A stretch of DNA of 41,572 bases from Bryobacterales bacterium (GTDB lineage: Bacteria; Acidobacteriota; Terriglobia; Bryobacterales; Bryobacteraceae). Under the pieces are notes generated by a model. It made no database searches. It was not told where the DNA came from and saw only the letters and a program-made list of their open reading frames with translations. Every line of letters starts with the position of its first letter. Position 1 is the stretch's first letter. Made by a program: the position numbers and the translations under genes. Positions 17,995-26,304 of the stretch are shown one piece after another. The stretch is taken from the NCBI GenBank assembly GCA_003166475.1, contig PMVV01000446.1, positions 7,154 to 48,725 of the forward strand, in the 5' to 3' direction.

Positions 17995-18004
17995 CAAAAG
18001 CGAT

Positions 18005-18319
18005 ATGGTGCGGGAATACGTGGAACGGCGCGAGGACGGCTACTACCTTATCGGAAGCCGTGTTTCTCTCGAGTCGATTTTGTACGAATTCCTACGGGGG
18101 GAATCGCCCGAAGGCATTGTGCAGGCGTTTCCCTCGCTGTCGCTCGAGCAGGTGTTTGGCGCAATTCTGTTTTACCTCGCCGATCGCGCCGCAGTTGACA
18201 AATACTTGCGTCAGGGTGAAGCGCGATTCGACGATCTTGCGAGGGCGTCGCGAGAGGCGAATCCCCTTTTGTACGCCAAGTTGGAGGCGGCCAAGAACGC
18301 TACACCGCCGCGGCGCTGA
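18005..18319 (+). CDS. DUF433-domain antitoxin-like protein
   Basis: 104 aa. G-S-R-V-S-L-E-S-I-L-Y-E-F-L-R-G-E-S-P-E-G-I (about residues 17-38) and F-P-S-L-S-L-E-Q-V-F-G-A-I are the two helical halves of DUF433, a small helix-turn-helix-like domain found next to PIN-like toxins. The C-terminal tail (from about 75) is charged and probably contacts the partner. The stop overlaps the start of the DUF5615 gene (ATG inside TGATG), the usual arrangement of this pair. Confidence 0.85.
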   Translation: MVREYVERREDGYYLIGSRVSLESILYEFLRGESPEGIVQAFPSLSLEQVFGAILFYLADRAAVDKYLRQGEARFDDLARASREANPLLYAKLEAAKNATPPRR

Positions 18320-18669
18320 TGCGGCCCCGATTCCTGGCTGATGAAAACTTCAATGCGAAGATCATCGCGGGTTTGCTAAGGCGTGAACCCACGATCGACT
18401 TTCAGACAGCCAGTGCGGCCGGATTGCGGGGATTGTCCGATCCCCTCGTTTTGGCCATCGCGGCGCATGAGGGCCGCATCCTTGTCTCTCACGACAGGGA
18501 AACCATGCCGAGCCATTTCAGCCGTTTCATCACAGATTCGCCGAGTCCCGGCTTGCTGATTGTCGATCAGAGGGCGGGACTTGGGGATGCAATCGAGCAG
18601 ATGCTTCTGATTTGGGCGTGCTCGGACGCGGACGAATGGATTGGCCGCGTCGGCTATCTTCCGTTGTGA
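18319..18669 (+). CDS. DUF5615 PIN-like toxin candidate
   Basis: 116 aa. The N-terminal F-L-A-D-E-N-F (residues 5-11), central L-A-I-A-A-H-E-G-R-I-L-V-S-H-D-R-E-T-M (Asp in S-H-D) and G-L-L-I-V-D-Q motifs are the acidic cluster of the DUF5615 family, a compact PIN-like nuclease fold. Coupled to the DUF433 gene upstream; together they form a putative type II TA module. RNase activity is inferred from the fold. Confidence 0.85.
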   Translation: MRPRFLADENFNAKIIAGLLRREPTIDFQTASAAGLRGLSDPLVLAIAAHEGRILVSHDRETMPSHFSRFITDSPSPGLLIVDQRAGLGDAIEQMLLIWACSDADEWIGRVGYLPL

Positions 18670-18699
18670 CCCACCGGGAGTGGCGGAGTTTGGGGCTGA

Positions 18700-18897
18700 T
18701 CAGACGCCGTGTTTATGCTCGAAATCCGCCAGGGTCATGTCTCCGCGGCGAATGCCTTCGATGCTGTCCTGAATTTCTTCGATCTCGCCCGGGGAGAGGG
18801 GCTCGTCGGAGTCGAGAAGGGATTCCAGATAGCGCTGGGCGGCATGCAAGTCGCTTGCCGGTAAAGCTTCTGTCTTGACCTTAGCCTTAGCCGTCAT
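18700..18897 (-). CDS. Small acidic antitoxin-like protein, no partner
   Basis: 65 aa from ATG 18897, preceded by a strong AGGAGG Shine-Dalgarno at a good distance. The first 10 residues are Lys-rich, then L-H-A-A-Q-R-Y-L-E-S-L-L-D-S-D-E-P-L-S-P-G-E and I-E-G-I-R-R-G-D-M-T-L-A-D-F-E form two amphipathic acidic helices. Size and composition resemble C-terminal neutralising parts of antitoxins, but no family is certain and no toxin is adjacent on the same strand. It is convergent with the DUF433/DUF5615 pair. Confidence 0.6.
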   Translation of the reverse strand: MTAKAKVKTEALPASDLHAAQRYLESLLDSDEPLSPGEIEEIQDSIEGIRRGDMTLADFEHKHGV

Positions 18898-18953
18898 GGG
18901 GACCTCCTACTCATTAGTAGAGCACGTTGCGGGCATGCTGCGAGCCCGGCGAT

Positions 18954-18959
18954 TACAAT
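18954..18959 (+). promoter_or_regulatory. -10 element (TACAAT) for GT-C gene
   Basis: TACAAT ends exactly 6 nt before TTG 18966. This places +1 on the start codon and supports that start for the membrane glycosyltransferase. Confidence 0.5.
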
Positions 18960-18965
18960 GATCGT

Positions 18966-21158
18966 TTGCCGATTCTGTTTTCCATCCTGTGCGGCGCTTT
19001 TTTCACGCTGGCTGTGGCGTGGATGCTGGGCAACATTTGCCTGCGCCGGCTGCCGGTTCCGCCGGCCATCGCGCTGGCGGTGGGGGCGGCGGCGGAAAGC
19101 AGCATGGTGTTTCTGCTGCTCGTCTGCGGCGTGGGCAATCGTGTCGGCTTCATCTTGTTGGGCGCGGTCTGCCTGGCGGTGTTCTGGCGGCTAGGGCGCG
19201 GTGCGGCGCGGCTAGCGGATCCGGCACAGGCAGGGGCGGATCGCGTGAGCATATACCTGGCAGGAGCGGCGCTGGCCTTCTACGGCGCGCTGTACCTGAT
19301 CAACGCGCTGGCGCCGGAGCTGGAGCCGGATGCCCGCATGTATCACCTGGGACTCACGTCCGAATATGTGCGCTTGGGCGGCTTCTCCAGCCGGGTGGGC
19401 TTTTATGAAATGTTGCCGCAGGGTCTTGAGATGCTGTTTGTGCCGGCGTTCGCTTTCGGAAAGCACTCGGCGGCCAGGCTGGTGCATTGCGCGTTTCTGC
19501 TGGCGACCGTGCCATTGATGTGGCGGATCGGGCGTCGGCTGGGTCTGCCGGAAGCGGCAGTGCTGGCCGCGGCGGCGCTGTACTTCTGTGCGCCGATCGT
19601 AGGGATAACCGGCACGTCCGCGTATACCGATGCGGGCGGAGTTTTCTTCACGCTCGCCACGTTCTATGTGCTGCTGGTATGGCGCGACACGCGCGACGCG
19701 CGCTACCTGGCGGTGGCGGGGATCGCGGCGGGGTTCTGCTACGCCATTAAGTTTCCGGGCGGCCTGGTGGCCATTCTGGCGCTGTTGTACGTAGTGGCGG
19801 TGGAGCGCGGCATACACGTCCGCCGGTTGGCGTTGCTGACGGGTACGGCGCTGGTGGTGGCGATGCCGTGGATATTGCGCGACGCGATCATGACCGGCAA
19901 TCCGGTGGCGCCATTGTTCAACTGGATCTTCCCCAATCCTTATTTCCATTTGTCGATGGAGAAGGATTTGGCTGCCGCGTTAGGCTCGTTATGGGGCGTG
20001 CCGCCCTGGCGGGTTCCGTACGAACTGATAGTGGGCGGGCGCTTCGGCGGCACGATTGGGCCGGTGTTCTTCGCGCTGCCGCTGGGATTGCTGGCGCTAC
20101 GCAAGCGGGCGGGCCGTTTGTGCTGGATGGCTGCGGCGCTGCTGGCTCTGCCATGGTTCTGGAACACGGGGGCGCGTTTTCTGATGCCCGCATTGCCGTT
20201 TCTGGCGATGGCTCTGTCGCTGGCTGTAGCGATCGTCCTGCCGCGACAGGTGCTGTGGGCGTTCGTGGCGGTGCAGGCGGTGGCCTGCTGGCCGCAGATC
20301 TTCGGGCTTTACCATCCCGCATACACATGGCGCATGGAACGTATTCCGTGGAAGGCGGCGTTACGCATCCAACCGGAGCGGGATTATCTGGAGAGCGTGC
20401 TGCCCGCATACGGGGTGGCGCGTTTGGTCGAGGACAACACCAAACCCGGCGAACGGGTCTTCTCGCTGATTTCGGTGCCGGAGGCGTATACGGACCGCGA
20501 GGTTCTGGAGTTCTGGCATTCGGCGCAGGCGGATCAGTTGGTCGATACGCTGCGACTGGCTGCGGCGCAGAACGACACGCTTATCGATGTGAGTGCACAG
20601 TGGACCCCGCGTGAGATACGGGGACTGCGCATCCGCGTGCCGCAGGCAGCGCCGGTGGAGTGGCAGATTCACGAGATCACGCTATTCTCCGGCGAGAATC
20701 CGGTCTCCGGCGGCCCGCAGTGGGAGCTGCGCGCGTGGCCCAATGTGTGGGAGCTGCCGCTGGCGTTCGATGGAAACCGGGCGACGCGCTGGCGCACCTG
20801 GGAACCGGTACGCGCGGGGATGTACGTGGAGGTGGATTTCGACGGCGCGCTGGCGCTGAGCGGCGCGGTGATGACCTCGCCAACCGCGGCGTACGCTTTG
20901 CCGTTCGAGTTCTACGGGCGCGAGCACGATGGATGGCATTTGCTGACGAACCGGCCCGTAGTGATGCCAAAGCCTCTGGGGAACGTGAGAATGTCGGCCA
21001 CGAGAGCGGTTCGCGGTGCGGGGTTCCGATACATCCTGGTGGACAACGGCAACGAGGGGAACGGCGCGCTGGGCGCCGACATTGTGGGGCGCGCAGCGGA
21101 GTGGGGTTTGGAGAAGACGGCCGAAAACGGCCCAGTGGTGCTGTTCCGCATAGAGTAG
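18966..21158 (+). CDS. GT-C membrane glycosyltransferase with discoidin-like C-terminal domain
   Basis: 730 aa from TTG 18966. Residues about 1-420 contain roughly 11 hydrophobic segments; the first long loop has A-P-E-L-E-P-D-A-R-M-Y-H-L (about 115-127), the Asp-containing catalytic loop of GT-C enzymes that use lipid-phosphate sugars. The rest is soluble and probably periplasmic. Near residues 590-690, A-F-D-G-N-R-A-T-R-W-R-T-W-E (about 595-608) followed by a beta-rich stretch resembles an F5/8 type C (discoidin) carbohydrate-binding domain. That pairing suggests recognition of a glycan acceptor. Start is chosen from the -10 box; TTG 18927 would add 13 poor residues. DUF899 follows by 19 nt. 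Confidence 0.75.
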   Translation: MPILFSILCGAFFTLAVAWMLGNICLRRLPVPPAIALAVGAAAESSMVFLLLVCGVGNRVGFILLGAVCLAVFWRLGRGAARLADPAQAGADRVSIYLAGAALAFYGALYLINALAPELEPDARMYHLGLTSEYVRLGGFSSRVGFYEMLPQGLEMLFVPAFAFGKHSAARLVHCAFLLATVPLMWRIGRRLGLPEAAVLAAAALYFCAPIVGITGTSAYTDAGGVFFTLATFYVLLVWRDTRDARYLAVAGIAAGFCYAIKFPGGLVAILALLYVVAVERGIHVRRLALLTGTALVVAMPWILRDAIMTGNPVAPLFNWIFPNPYFHLSMEKDLAAALGSLWGVPPWRVPYELIVGGRFGGTIGPVFFALPLGLLALRKRAGRLCWMAAALLALPWFWNTGARFLMPALPFLAMALSLAVAIVLPRQVLWAFVAVQAVACWPQIFGLYHPAYTWRMERIPWKAALRIQPERDYLESVLPAYGVARLVEDNTKPGERVFSLISVPEAYTDREVLEFWHSAQADQLVDTLRLAAAQNDTLIDVSAQWTPREIRGLRIRVPQAAPVEWQIHEITLFSGENPVSGGPQWELRAWPNVWELPLAFDGNRATRWRTWEPVRAGMYVEVDFDGALALSGAVMTSPTAAYALPFEFYGREHDGWHLLTNRPVVMPKPLGNVRMSATRAVRGAGFRYILVDNGNEGNGALGADIVGRAAEWGLEKTAENGPVVLFRIE

Positions 21159-21177
21159 GCAGTTGAGAAGGAGCCTT

Positions 21178-21876
21178 ATGGACTGGTATTCGACGGTACG
21201 GTTCCCGAGTGAGAGCGCGGACTATCGCGCTGCCCGCGACAAGCTGCTGGCGGCCGAGCGCGATCTGCGCCAGCACGTGGAGCAAGTGGCGGAGTTGCGG
21301 CGCAAGCTTCCGCTGGGCGGAGAATTGCCGGAGGATTATGCGTTCGAGGAGGGGGCGGCGGACCTGGCAAATAAGACGACCGTGGTTCCGGTGAAACTTT
21401 CGGCGCTGTTTCGAGAAGGCTTGGACACGCTGGCGCTCTATAACTTCATGTATGGTCCGGCGATGAAGCAGGCGTGCCCGATGTGCACGTCGTTTCTGGA
21501 CAGCCTGAATGGCGCGGCTCCGCACGCCGCTCAGCGGCTCAACCTGGCGGTGGTGGCCAAGTCGCCGATCGGGCGCATTCGCGAGTTTGCACGCGGGCGG
21601 GCGTGGCACAACCTGCGGCTGCTGTCGTCGGCGGGGAATTCATACAACCGCGACTATCATGGAGAGACTGCCGATGGCGGTCAAATGCCGGTGCTTAGCT
21701 TATTTGTGCGGCGCGACGACAGGATCTATCACTCATACAGTACGGAACTGGCGTTTGCCCCTCCGGAACCGGGGCAGAACCAGCGGCACATCGACATGAT
21801 GTGGCCGCTGTGGAACTTACTCGATCTGACTCCGGAAGGGCGCGGCGCGGACTGGTATCCGCGGCTCACTTACTAG
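21178..21876 (+). CDS. DUF899 thioredoxin-fold protein
   Basis: 232 aa from ATG 21178, preceded by AAGGAG. S-A-D-Y-R-A-A-R-D-K-L-L-A-A-E (about 13-27) and the C-P-M-C pair at 100-103, then F-L-D-S-L-N-G-A-A-P-H, are DUF899 (AhpC/thioredoxin-like) features; the C-terminus W-P-L-W-N-L-L-D-L-T-P-E-G-R-G is also characteristic. A thiol-dependent role is inferred from the CxxC; no substrate is known. Likely co-transcribed with the glycosyltransferase upstream. Confidence 0.85.
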   Translation: MDWYSTVRFPSESADYRAARDKLLAAERDLRQHVEQVAELRRKLPLGGELPEDYAFEEGAADLANKTTVVPVKLSALFREGLDTLALYNFMYGPAMKQACPMCTSFLDSLNGAAPHAAQRLNLAVVAKSPIGRIREFARGRAWHNLRLLSSAGNSYNRDYHGETADGGQMPVLSLFVRRDDRIYHSYSTELAFAPPEPGQNQRHIDMMWPLWNLLDLTPEGRGADWYPRLTY

Positions 21877-21926
21877 CGGAGCGGCCCGTGGCTCACGCAC
21901 CAGACGTGCGCCACACAAGAAGGTGT

Positions 21927-21932
21927 TACCAT
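21927..21932 (+). promoter_or_regulatory. -10 element (TACCAT)
   Basis: TACCAT is followed by exactly 6 nt and ATG 21939, consistent with a leaderless mRNA for the Tat-exported beta-propeller gene. Confidence 0.45.
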
Positions 21933-21938
21933 TTTCCC

Positions 21939-23051
21939 ATGGGGGCTGTGCCCGCCGCTTTTGGCCGCTGGACGCGCCGCAATTTCCTGATTTCCGGTCT
22001 GGCGCCGTGGGCATTCGCCGAGCAGAAGGGCGTTCCGCTCCCGTCCGCCTGGCATCGCTATTCGGACCCGGCCACCGAGTTCGAAGTGTTGCGGCTCACC
22101 GATCCCGGTCACTCCTGTTGGCTCCCCGCTTACTACAATCGGGTGCTGGCGCGGCGCGGTGGATTCCTGCTCTACGCAAGCGACGAGACAGGTTCCCCGC
22201 AGGCCTGCCGCATGGACCTGCATAATGGCGAATCGTACCGGTTGACCGAAGCCGCGCACCTGGATGCTGCCTCTATCGCCATGCTGCCGGACGAGAGGAG
22301 CTTTTGCTGTTGGGACGGCCCGGCGCTGGTTCAGATTGCGATGAGCAACCTGCGCACGCGCCAAGTCTACGAGGTGGCCGAGGGCTGGGAACGCTGCCCC
22401 GGCGCAAGCCTCGCCGATGATGGCACCGCGCTCACGGGCGAGACCCGCGATGGCGCATCCCGTCTGCGGGTCATCGGACTGCAAAAAGGCGGGGCGCGCA
22501 CCGTTACCGAAGTCCCCTGGATTCTGTCGCACCCGCAGGCGCGGCCCAAGCGCGCGCAGATCCTCTACCGGCAGGCGGACGAGGGGCTATGGCTGGTCAA
22601 CTCCGATGGCTCCCAGAACCGCAAATTGCCGCTGGCGGGCGGGCGCATCGGCCCGGCGCGCTGGTCGCCGGACGGCCGCACCGTTCTGTATCTGAATTTC
22701 CCGGACGACCCCACGGAGTTGCACGCCCTCCGCGAATGCTCGCCGGACCAGAACACGGACAAGCTGGTGGCGCGCACCAGCCAGTTCGCGCACTTCGGAT
22801 GCAACACCAATACATCGGTTTTCGTGGGGGCCAGCCAGAACCGCGCCGCGCCGCACATCCTGATCCTGCTGCGGCTGACCCGCCGCGAACTGTCGCTGTG
22901 CGAGCACCGCGCCAGCAATCCGGCGATGGTCGCGCCGATCTTTTCCGCCGACAGCCAGCAGATCTTCTTTGAGAGCGACCGGGATGGCAAGCCCGCCATC
23001 TACCGCATTCACGTGGAGAAGCTGGTGGAAGAGACCGAGCCGGAATCGTAA
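21939..23051 (+). CDS. Tat-exported beta-propeller, oligogalacturonate lyase-like
   Basis: 370 aa. R-W-T-R-R-N-F-L-I (residues 10-18) plus a short hydrophobic stretch ending A-F-A is a twin-arginine signal. The mature start W-H-R-Y-S-D-P-A-T-E-F-E-V-L-R-L-T matches the oligogalacturonate lyase (pectate_lyase22) N-terminus, and repeated WD40/TolB-like strands follow (W-S-P-D-G-R-T-V-L-Y; F-S-A-D-S-Q-Q-I-F-F-E-S-D-R-D-G). Those lyases use Mn2+ held by His residues; H66-type and later His residues are not obvious here, so this may be a non-catalytic relative. Probably periplasmic, linked to pectin breakdown. Confidence 0.7.
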   Translation: MGAVPAAFGRWTRRNFLISGLAPWAFAEQKGVPLPSAWHRYSDPATEFEVLRLTDPGHSCWLPAYYNRVLARRGGFLLYASDETGSPQACRMDLHNGESYRLTEAAHLDAASIAMLPDERSFCCWDGPALVQIAMSNLRTRQVYEVAEGWERCPGASLADDGTALTGETRDGASRLRVIGLQKGGARTVTEVPWILSHPQARPKRAQILYRQADEGLWLVNSDGSQNRKLPLAGGRIGPARWSPDGRTVLYLNFPDDPTELHALRECSPDQNTDKLVARTSQFAHFGCNTNTSVFVGASQNRAAPHILILLRLTRRELSLCEHRASNPAMVAPIFSADSQQIFFESDRDGKPAIYRIHVEKLVEETEPES

Positions 23052-23073
23052 CAGGCGGGTCCTGTCCTGCCTT

Positions 23074-25617
23074 TCAAAACACGCGCGGCAGAAGCGCGCC
23101 GTCCGCGGTGCCCAGCGCGCCCGACCAGCGCCCCATATCCATTTGCAGGCGCCGTCCGTCGCTGCGCACCGTGACCAGCCCATCCAGGTCGGTGCGCAGC
23201 ACGCACGCCTGCCGCTCCTGGTAGCGCTCCAGCACGTCGGCGTGCGGGTGCCCGTAGGAGTTCTCAAAGCCGGCGGACATCACCGCGAACGCCGGCCGCG
23301 CCAGGTCGAGGAACGCGGCCGTGCTGGATGTTTTGCTGCCGTGGTGCGGCACCTTGAGCACGTCGGTCTTGCGCACCAGGCCCTCGGCTACGAGCTCCGC
23401 TTCGATCTGCCGTTCGATATCGCCGCTCAGCAGGAACGAGTGGCGCCCGAAGGTGACGCGAAAGGCCAGCGAATCGTTATTGTGCGGCGAGTTTTTCGGC
23501 ACATAGTCCAGCGAGGGCGCCAGCACCTCCAACTCGGCGCCGCCGTAGGGGAAGCGCTGGCCGCGATGCAGCGGCACAATGCGCACGCCATCCCTGCGCG
23601 CGCGATCCCGCAAAGCGGACCACGCGGGGTTCTCGGAATTGGCGCCGGTCCAAAGCTCCTTGGTGTGGAAGTTCTCGAGCAGCGACGGCAGCCCGCCGAT
23701 GTGATCGGCATGTGCGTGGGTGCACGCCATCACGTCGATGCGGCCGATGGACCGGTTCCATAGGTAGGGCGATACCACGTCTTCGCCGACGTCCATCTGC
23801 GAGGGCGCGCGGCGTCCGAAGGCGGGGATGCCGCCGCCATCCACCAGCATCAGCTTGCCATCCGGGAAGGTGAGCAGGATGCTGTCGCCCTGTCCCACGT
23901 CCACCACGGTCATCTCCAGTTCGTGGCGCGCGATTTCGGGCGCGAACGGATGCCAAAGCAGCAGCGCGAGCAACGCCGCCAGCACGCCCGCGGCGATTGT
24001 GAACCAGACACGGCCCGCGCGGCGGGACAGGCTAACGGCAATCAGCCCGGCGCCGATGGCGATTCCCAGCCACAAGGGCGGATCTGGAATGCGCCAGTTC
24101 GGTTCGAGATGCATGTGCCAGTTGACCGCCGCATGGGACACCGCCAGCAGCCATCCGGCAATCTTCGCCACCCACGCCCAGCCGGTAAAGATGGCGATGA
24201 AGCCCACGGGAATCACGGCGCACATCAACGGCACCACGATGGTGTTGGCGGATACGCCCGAGAATCCGATGCGATGAAAGTACACCACCATCGGCAGCGC
24301 CAGCCCAAGCTGCACGATAGCCGAGACAACCGCAAGCTGGAATGCGTACAACAGCACGCGCGCCGGGATGCCGATGGCCAGGCAACTGGCGCGCTCCGGG
24401 AGTCCGGTCCAGAGCCGCACGGTTTCGGCGAGCAGCCGCATCTCCACACGGAACTGCGCGGCAACGGGCGCCAGATGGAGGTCGCGCCCGGTATCCGGCA
24501 GGTCGGCCAAGGCGCGGGAGCGCGGGTACGCGGCGCGCTCCAACAGCGGCGTGGCGAATGCGCCGATGAATCCGACCGCCAGAAAAGTGAGCTGAAAACT
24601 GGCCTCGAACATCTGTTCCGGATCGAGCACCAGGAAGCCGATGGCCACCGCGGCCAGTATGTTCAGGATACGGCGCTCGCGCGCGAAGTAGCTGGCCACG
24701 GCGAACAACGTAAAGCCGGCCGCGCAGCGCACGCACGGCGATCCCCATCCAGTGACCAGGGCATAGAGCCACAACAACGCTGAAGTGACGAACAGAGCGG
24801 CCTCTCGCCGCACGAAGCAGAGGCGCAGCACCAGCATCAGGAACAAGGCCAGCACGGCGGTGTGCGTACCGGAAATCACGATGGCGTGGTAGGTGCCGGT
24901 GTTGCGGAACTGCTCCGTCCAGACGCGCTCGACCTGGTAGGTCTCGCCGATCATGATGGCCTGCATCATGCCGGTCTCATAGGGCTTGCCTTGGTAGAGC
25001 TGCGCCAGACGATCGAGGGCCATCACGCGAAGGCCAACGATGGCCGCCTGAAAGCGCGATCCACACCGGCCGGGCAAGACGGCGACCTCGGTGCCCGGAC
25101 TCATGGAGGCGGTCCAATAGATGTCGCGACGCGCCAGATAGCGCGCGTAGTCGAACGCGCCGGGATTGCCGAAATTGCGCGGCCGCCGCACGCGCGCTTC
25201 AAACTCCACGCGCTGGCCATAGTGGAGCGCGGGCGGCGCCTGGCCTTCGCGCGCATACGCGGTGACTTGCACGCGCGCGTCCGGATCCAGTTCCACGACG
25301 AAGCGTTCGCGGTCGCCGGAAAGCGCGGGCGGCTGGACCACGCAGCCGCTCAGGATCACGGGCTCGCGCCCTTCGGCATCCAACTCCGGGCGGGCGCCGG
25401 GACGATGCGCCAGATCGACGAGCGCACCCGCGAATCCGAGCCCCAGCAGGCAGCATGCCCCAGCCAGCACGCGAGCCTTCCGCCACAACGCGATGGCGCA
25501 CAGGATCGCGAATGCCGCGATGACTATGGATAGGTCGCGAATTTCGAACGACACCAATCGCGAAGCCAGAATGCCGGCGGCGATGGCTGCCAAAGGCGGG
25601 AGCAGCGGATCTTGCAT
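23074..25617 (-). CDS. comEC: ComEC/Rec2 DNA-uptake channel
   Basis: 847 aa. An N-terminal membrane part with an OB-like extracytoplasmic domain (residues about 75-190), the central competence domain with many hydrophobic segments (about 215-510), and a C-terminal metallo-beta-lactamase domain with V-V-D-V-G-Q-G-D-S, T-H-A-H-A-D-H-I-G-G (about 632-641) and V-P-H-H-G-S are all present. All three domains of full-length ComEC are therefore intact. It forms the inner-membrane channel for single-stranded DNA in natural transformation, and the MBL domain is thought to degrade the second strand. The ORF6N gene ends 6 nt upstream on the same strand. Confidence 0.95.
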   Translation of the reverse strand: MQDPLLPPLAAIAAGILASRLVSFEIRDLSIVIAAFAILCAIALWRKARVLAGACCLLGLGFAGALVDLAHRPGARPELDAEGREPVILSGCVVQPPALSGDRERFVVELDPDARVQVTAYAREGQAPPALHYGQRVEFEARVRRPRNFGNPGAFDYARYLARRDIYWTASMSPGTEVAVLPGRCGSRFQAAIVGLRVMALDRLAQLYQGKPYETGMMQAIMIGETYQVERVWTEQFRNTGTYHAIVISGTHTAVLALFLMLVLRLCFVRREAALFVTSALLWLYALVTGWGSPCVRCAAGFTLFAVASYFARERRILNILAAVAIGFLVLDPEQMFEASFQLTFLAVGFIGAFATPLLERAAYPRSRALADLPDTGRDLHLAPVAAQFRVEMRLLAETVRLWTGLPERASCLAIGIPARVLLYAFQLAVVSAIVQLGLALPMVVYFHRIGFSGVSANTIVVPLMCAVIPVGFIAIFTGWAWVAKIAGWLLAVSHAAVNWHMHLEPNWRIPDPPLWLGIAIGAGLIAVSLSRRAGRVWFTIAAGVLAALLALLLWHPFAPEIARHELEMTVVDVGQGDSILLTFPDGKLMLVDGGGIPAFGRRAPSQMDVGEDVVSPYLWNRSIGRIDVMACTHAHADHIGGLPSLLENFHTKELWTGANSENPAWSALRDRARRDGVRIVPLHRGQRFPYGGAELEVLAPSLDYVPKNSPHNNDSLAFRVTFGRHSFLLSGDIERQIEAELVAEGLVRKTDVLKVPHHGSKTSSTAAFLDLARPAFAVMSAGFENSYGHPHADVLERYQERQACVLRTDLDGLVTVRSDGRRLQMDMGRWSGALGTADGALLPRVF

Positions 25618-25623
25618 GATCGG

Positions 25624-26244
25624 TTACCGTTGCGCGGCGATGAATCCGATGCGCGGCTTGCGCCGGCTGGGGGTCCGCAGATTCTTGAACCCCTTCATCA
25701 CTTTCTTTTCGAGATCCTGAATGTCCTTGACCACGATCGAGAGGACTGCCGCGTGGTCTTCTTGGGTGTGCTCCATGCGCTCCATCTTGCGCGCCAATTC
25801 GCGGTGGGTGGCCAATACTTCGCGCAGTTTTACGAAGGCACGGACGATCAGGATGTTCATCTGCACCGCACGTTCGCTGTTGAGGACGGACGAGAGCATG
25901 GCGACGCCGTGCTCGGTGAAGGCATACGGCAGGGTGCGCCGCCCGCCGCGGCCGGTGTTTGACATCGCAATTTGCGATGTCAAAGAGGCAGTCTCCTCTT
26001 TGGTGAACTGGAACATGAAGTCCTCAGGAAAACGCTTCTGGTTACGCTTGACTGCTTCATTCAGGCGGAAGGTAGGTACGCGGTACAACTCGGCAAGGTC
26101 GGAATCGAGCATGACCTTCTGGCTGCGAATGACGTAGATTCTTTGTCCGATCAATTCCATAGGCGCCGGACGACGTCCGGCGGGGGTGGGGATGCGCCTG
26201 TTTCCGGCAATGGCAGCCGTTGGCGCGGGGAGTAGACGTTGCAT
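25624..26244 (-). CDS. ORF6N-domain DNA-binding protein
   Basis: 206 aa from ATG 26244, or 178 aa from ATG 26160 where homology begins. [22 protein letters not shown] (about 30-51) and [16 protein letters not shown] are the ORF6N DNA-binding domain known from phage and selfish-element proteins. [16 protein letters not shown] follows. The C-terminal 70 residues are helical and could form a coiled coil. Its stop is 6 nt from the comEC start, so both may be read from one mRNA. Such genes are usually accessory; a regulatory role on comEC is only a possibility. Confidence 0.85.
   Translation of the reverse strand: MQRLLPAPTAAIAGNRRIPTPAGRRPAPMELIGQRIYVIRSQKVMLDSDLAELYRVPTFRLNEAVKRNQKRFPEDFMFQFTKEETASLTSQIAMSNTGRGGRRTLPYAFTEHGVAMLSSVLNSERAVQMNILIVRAFVKLREVLATHRELARKMERMEHTQEDHAAVLSIVVKDIQDLEKKVMKGFKNLRTPSRRKPRIGFIAAQR
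25958..25984. repeat. 27-nt near-perfect palindrome inside the ORF6N gene
   Basis: TTTGACATCGCA and TGCGATGTCAAA are perfect 12-bp arms around a 3-nt loop. The site encodes part of L-T-S-Q-I-A-M-S-N, a segment that is normal for the family, so the palindrome overlays conserved coding sequence. Confidence 0.7.
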
Positions 26245-26304
26245 AGGCCAGCAGGTTAGTGGCTCCGCTGGCCAGGAGTTCTCAATTCGAGTTGCTTTGG
26301 CTGA

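Noticed and set aside
25958-25984. Classical operator for comEC
   Set aside because: It is inside a coding gene about 340 nt from comEC and overlays conserved codons; a regulator site cannot be claimed.
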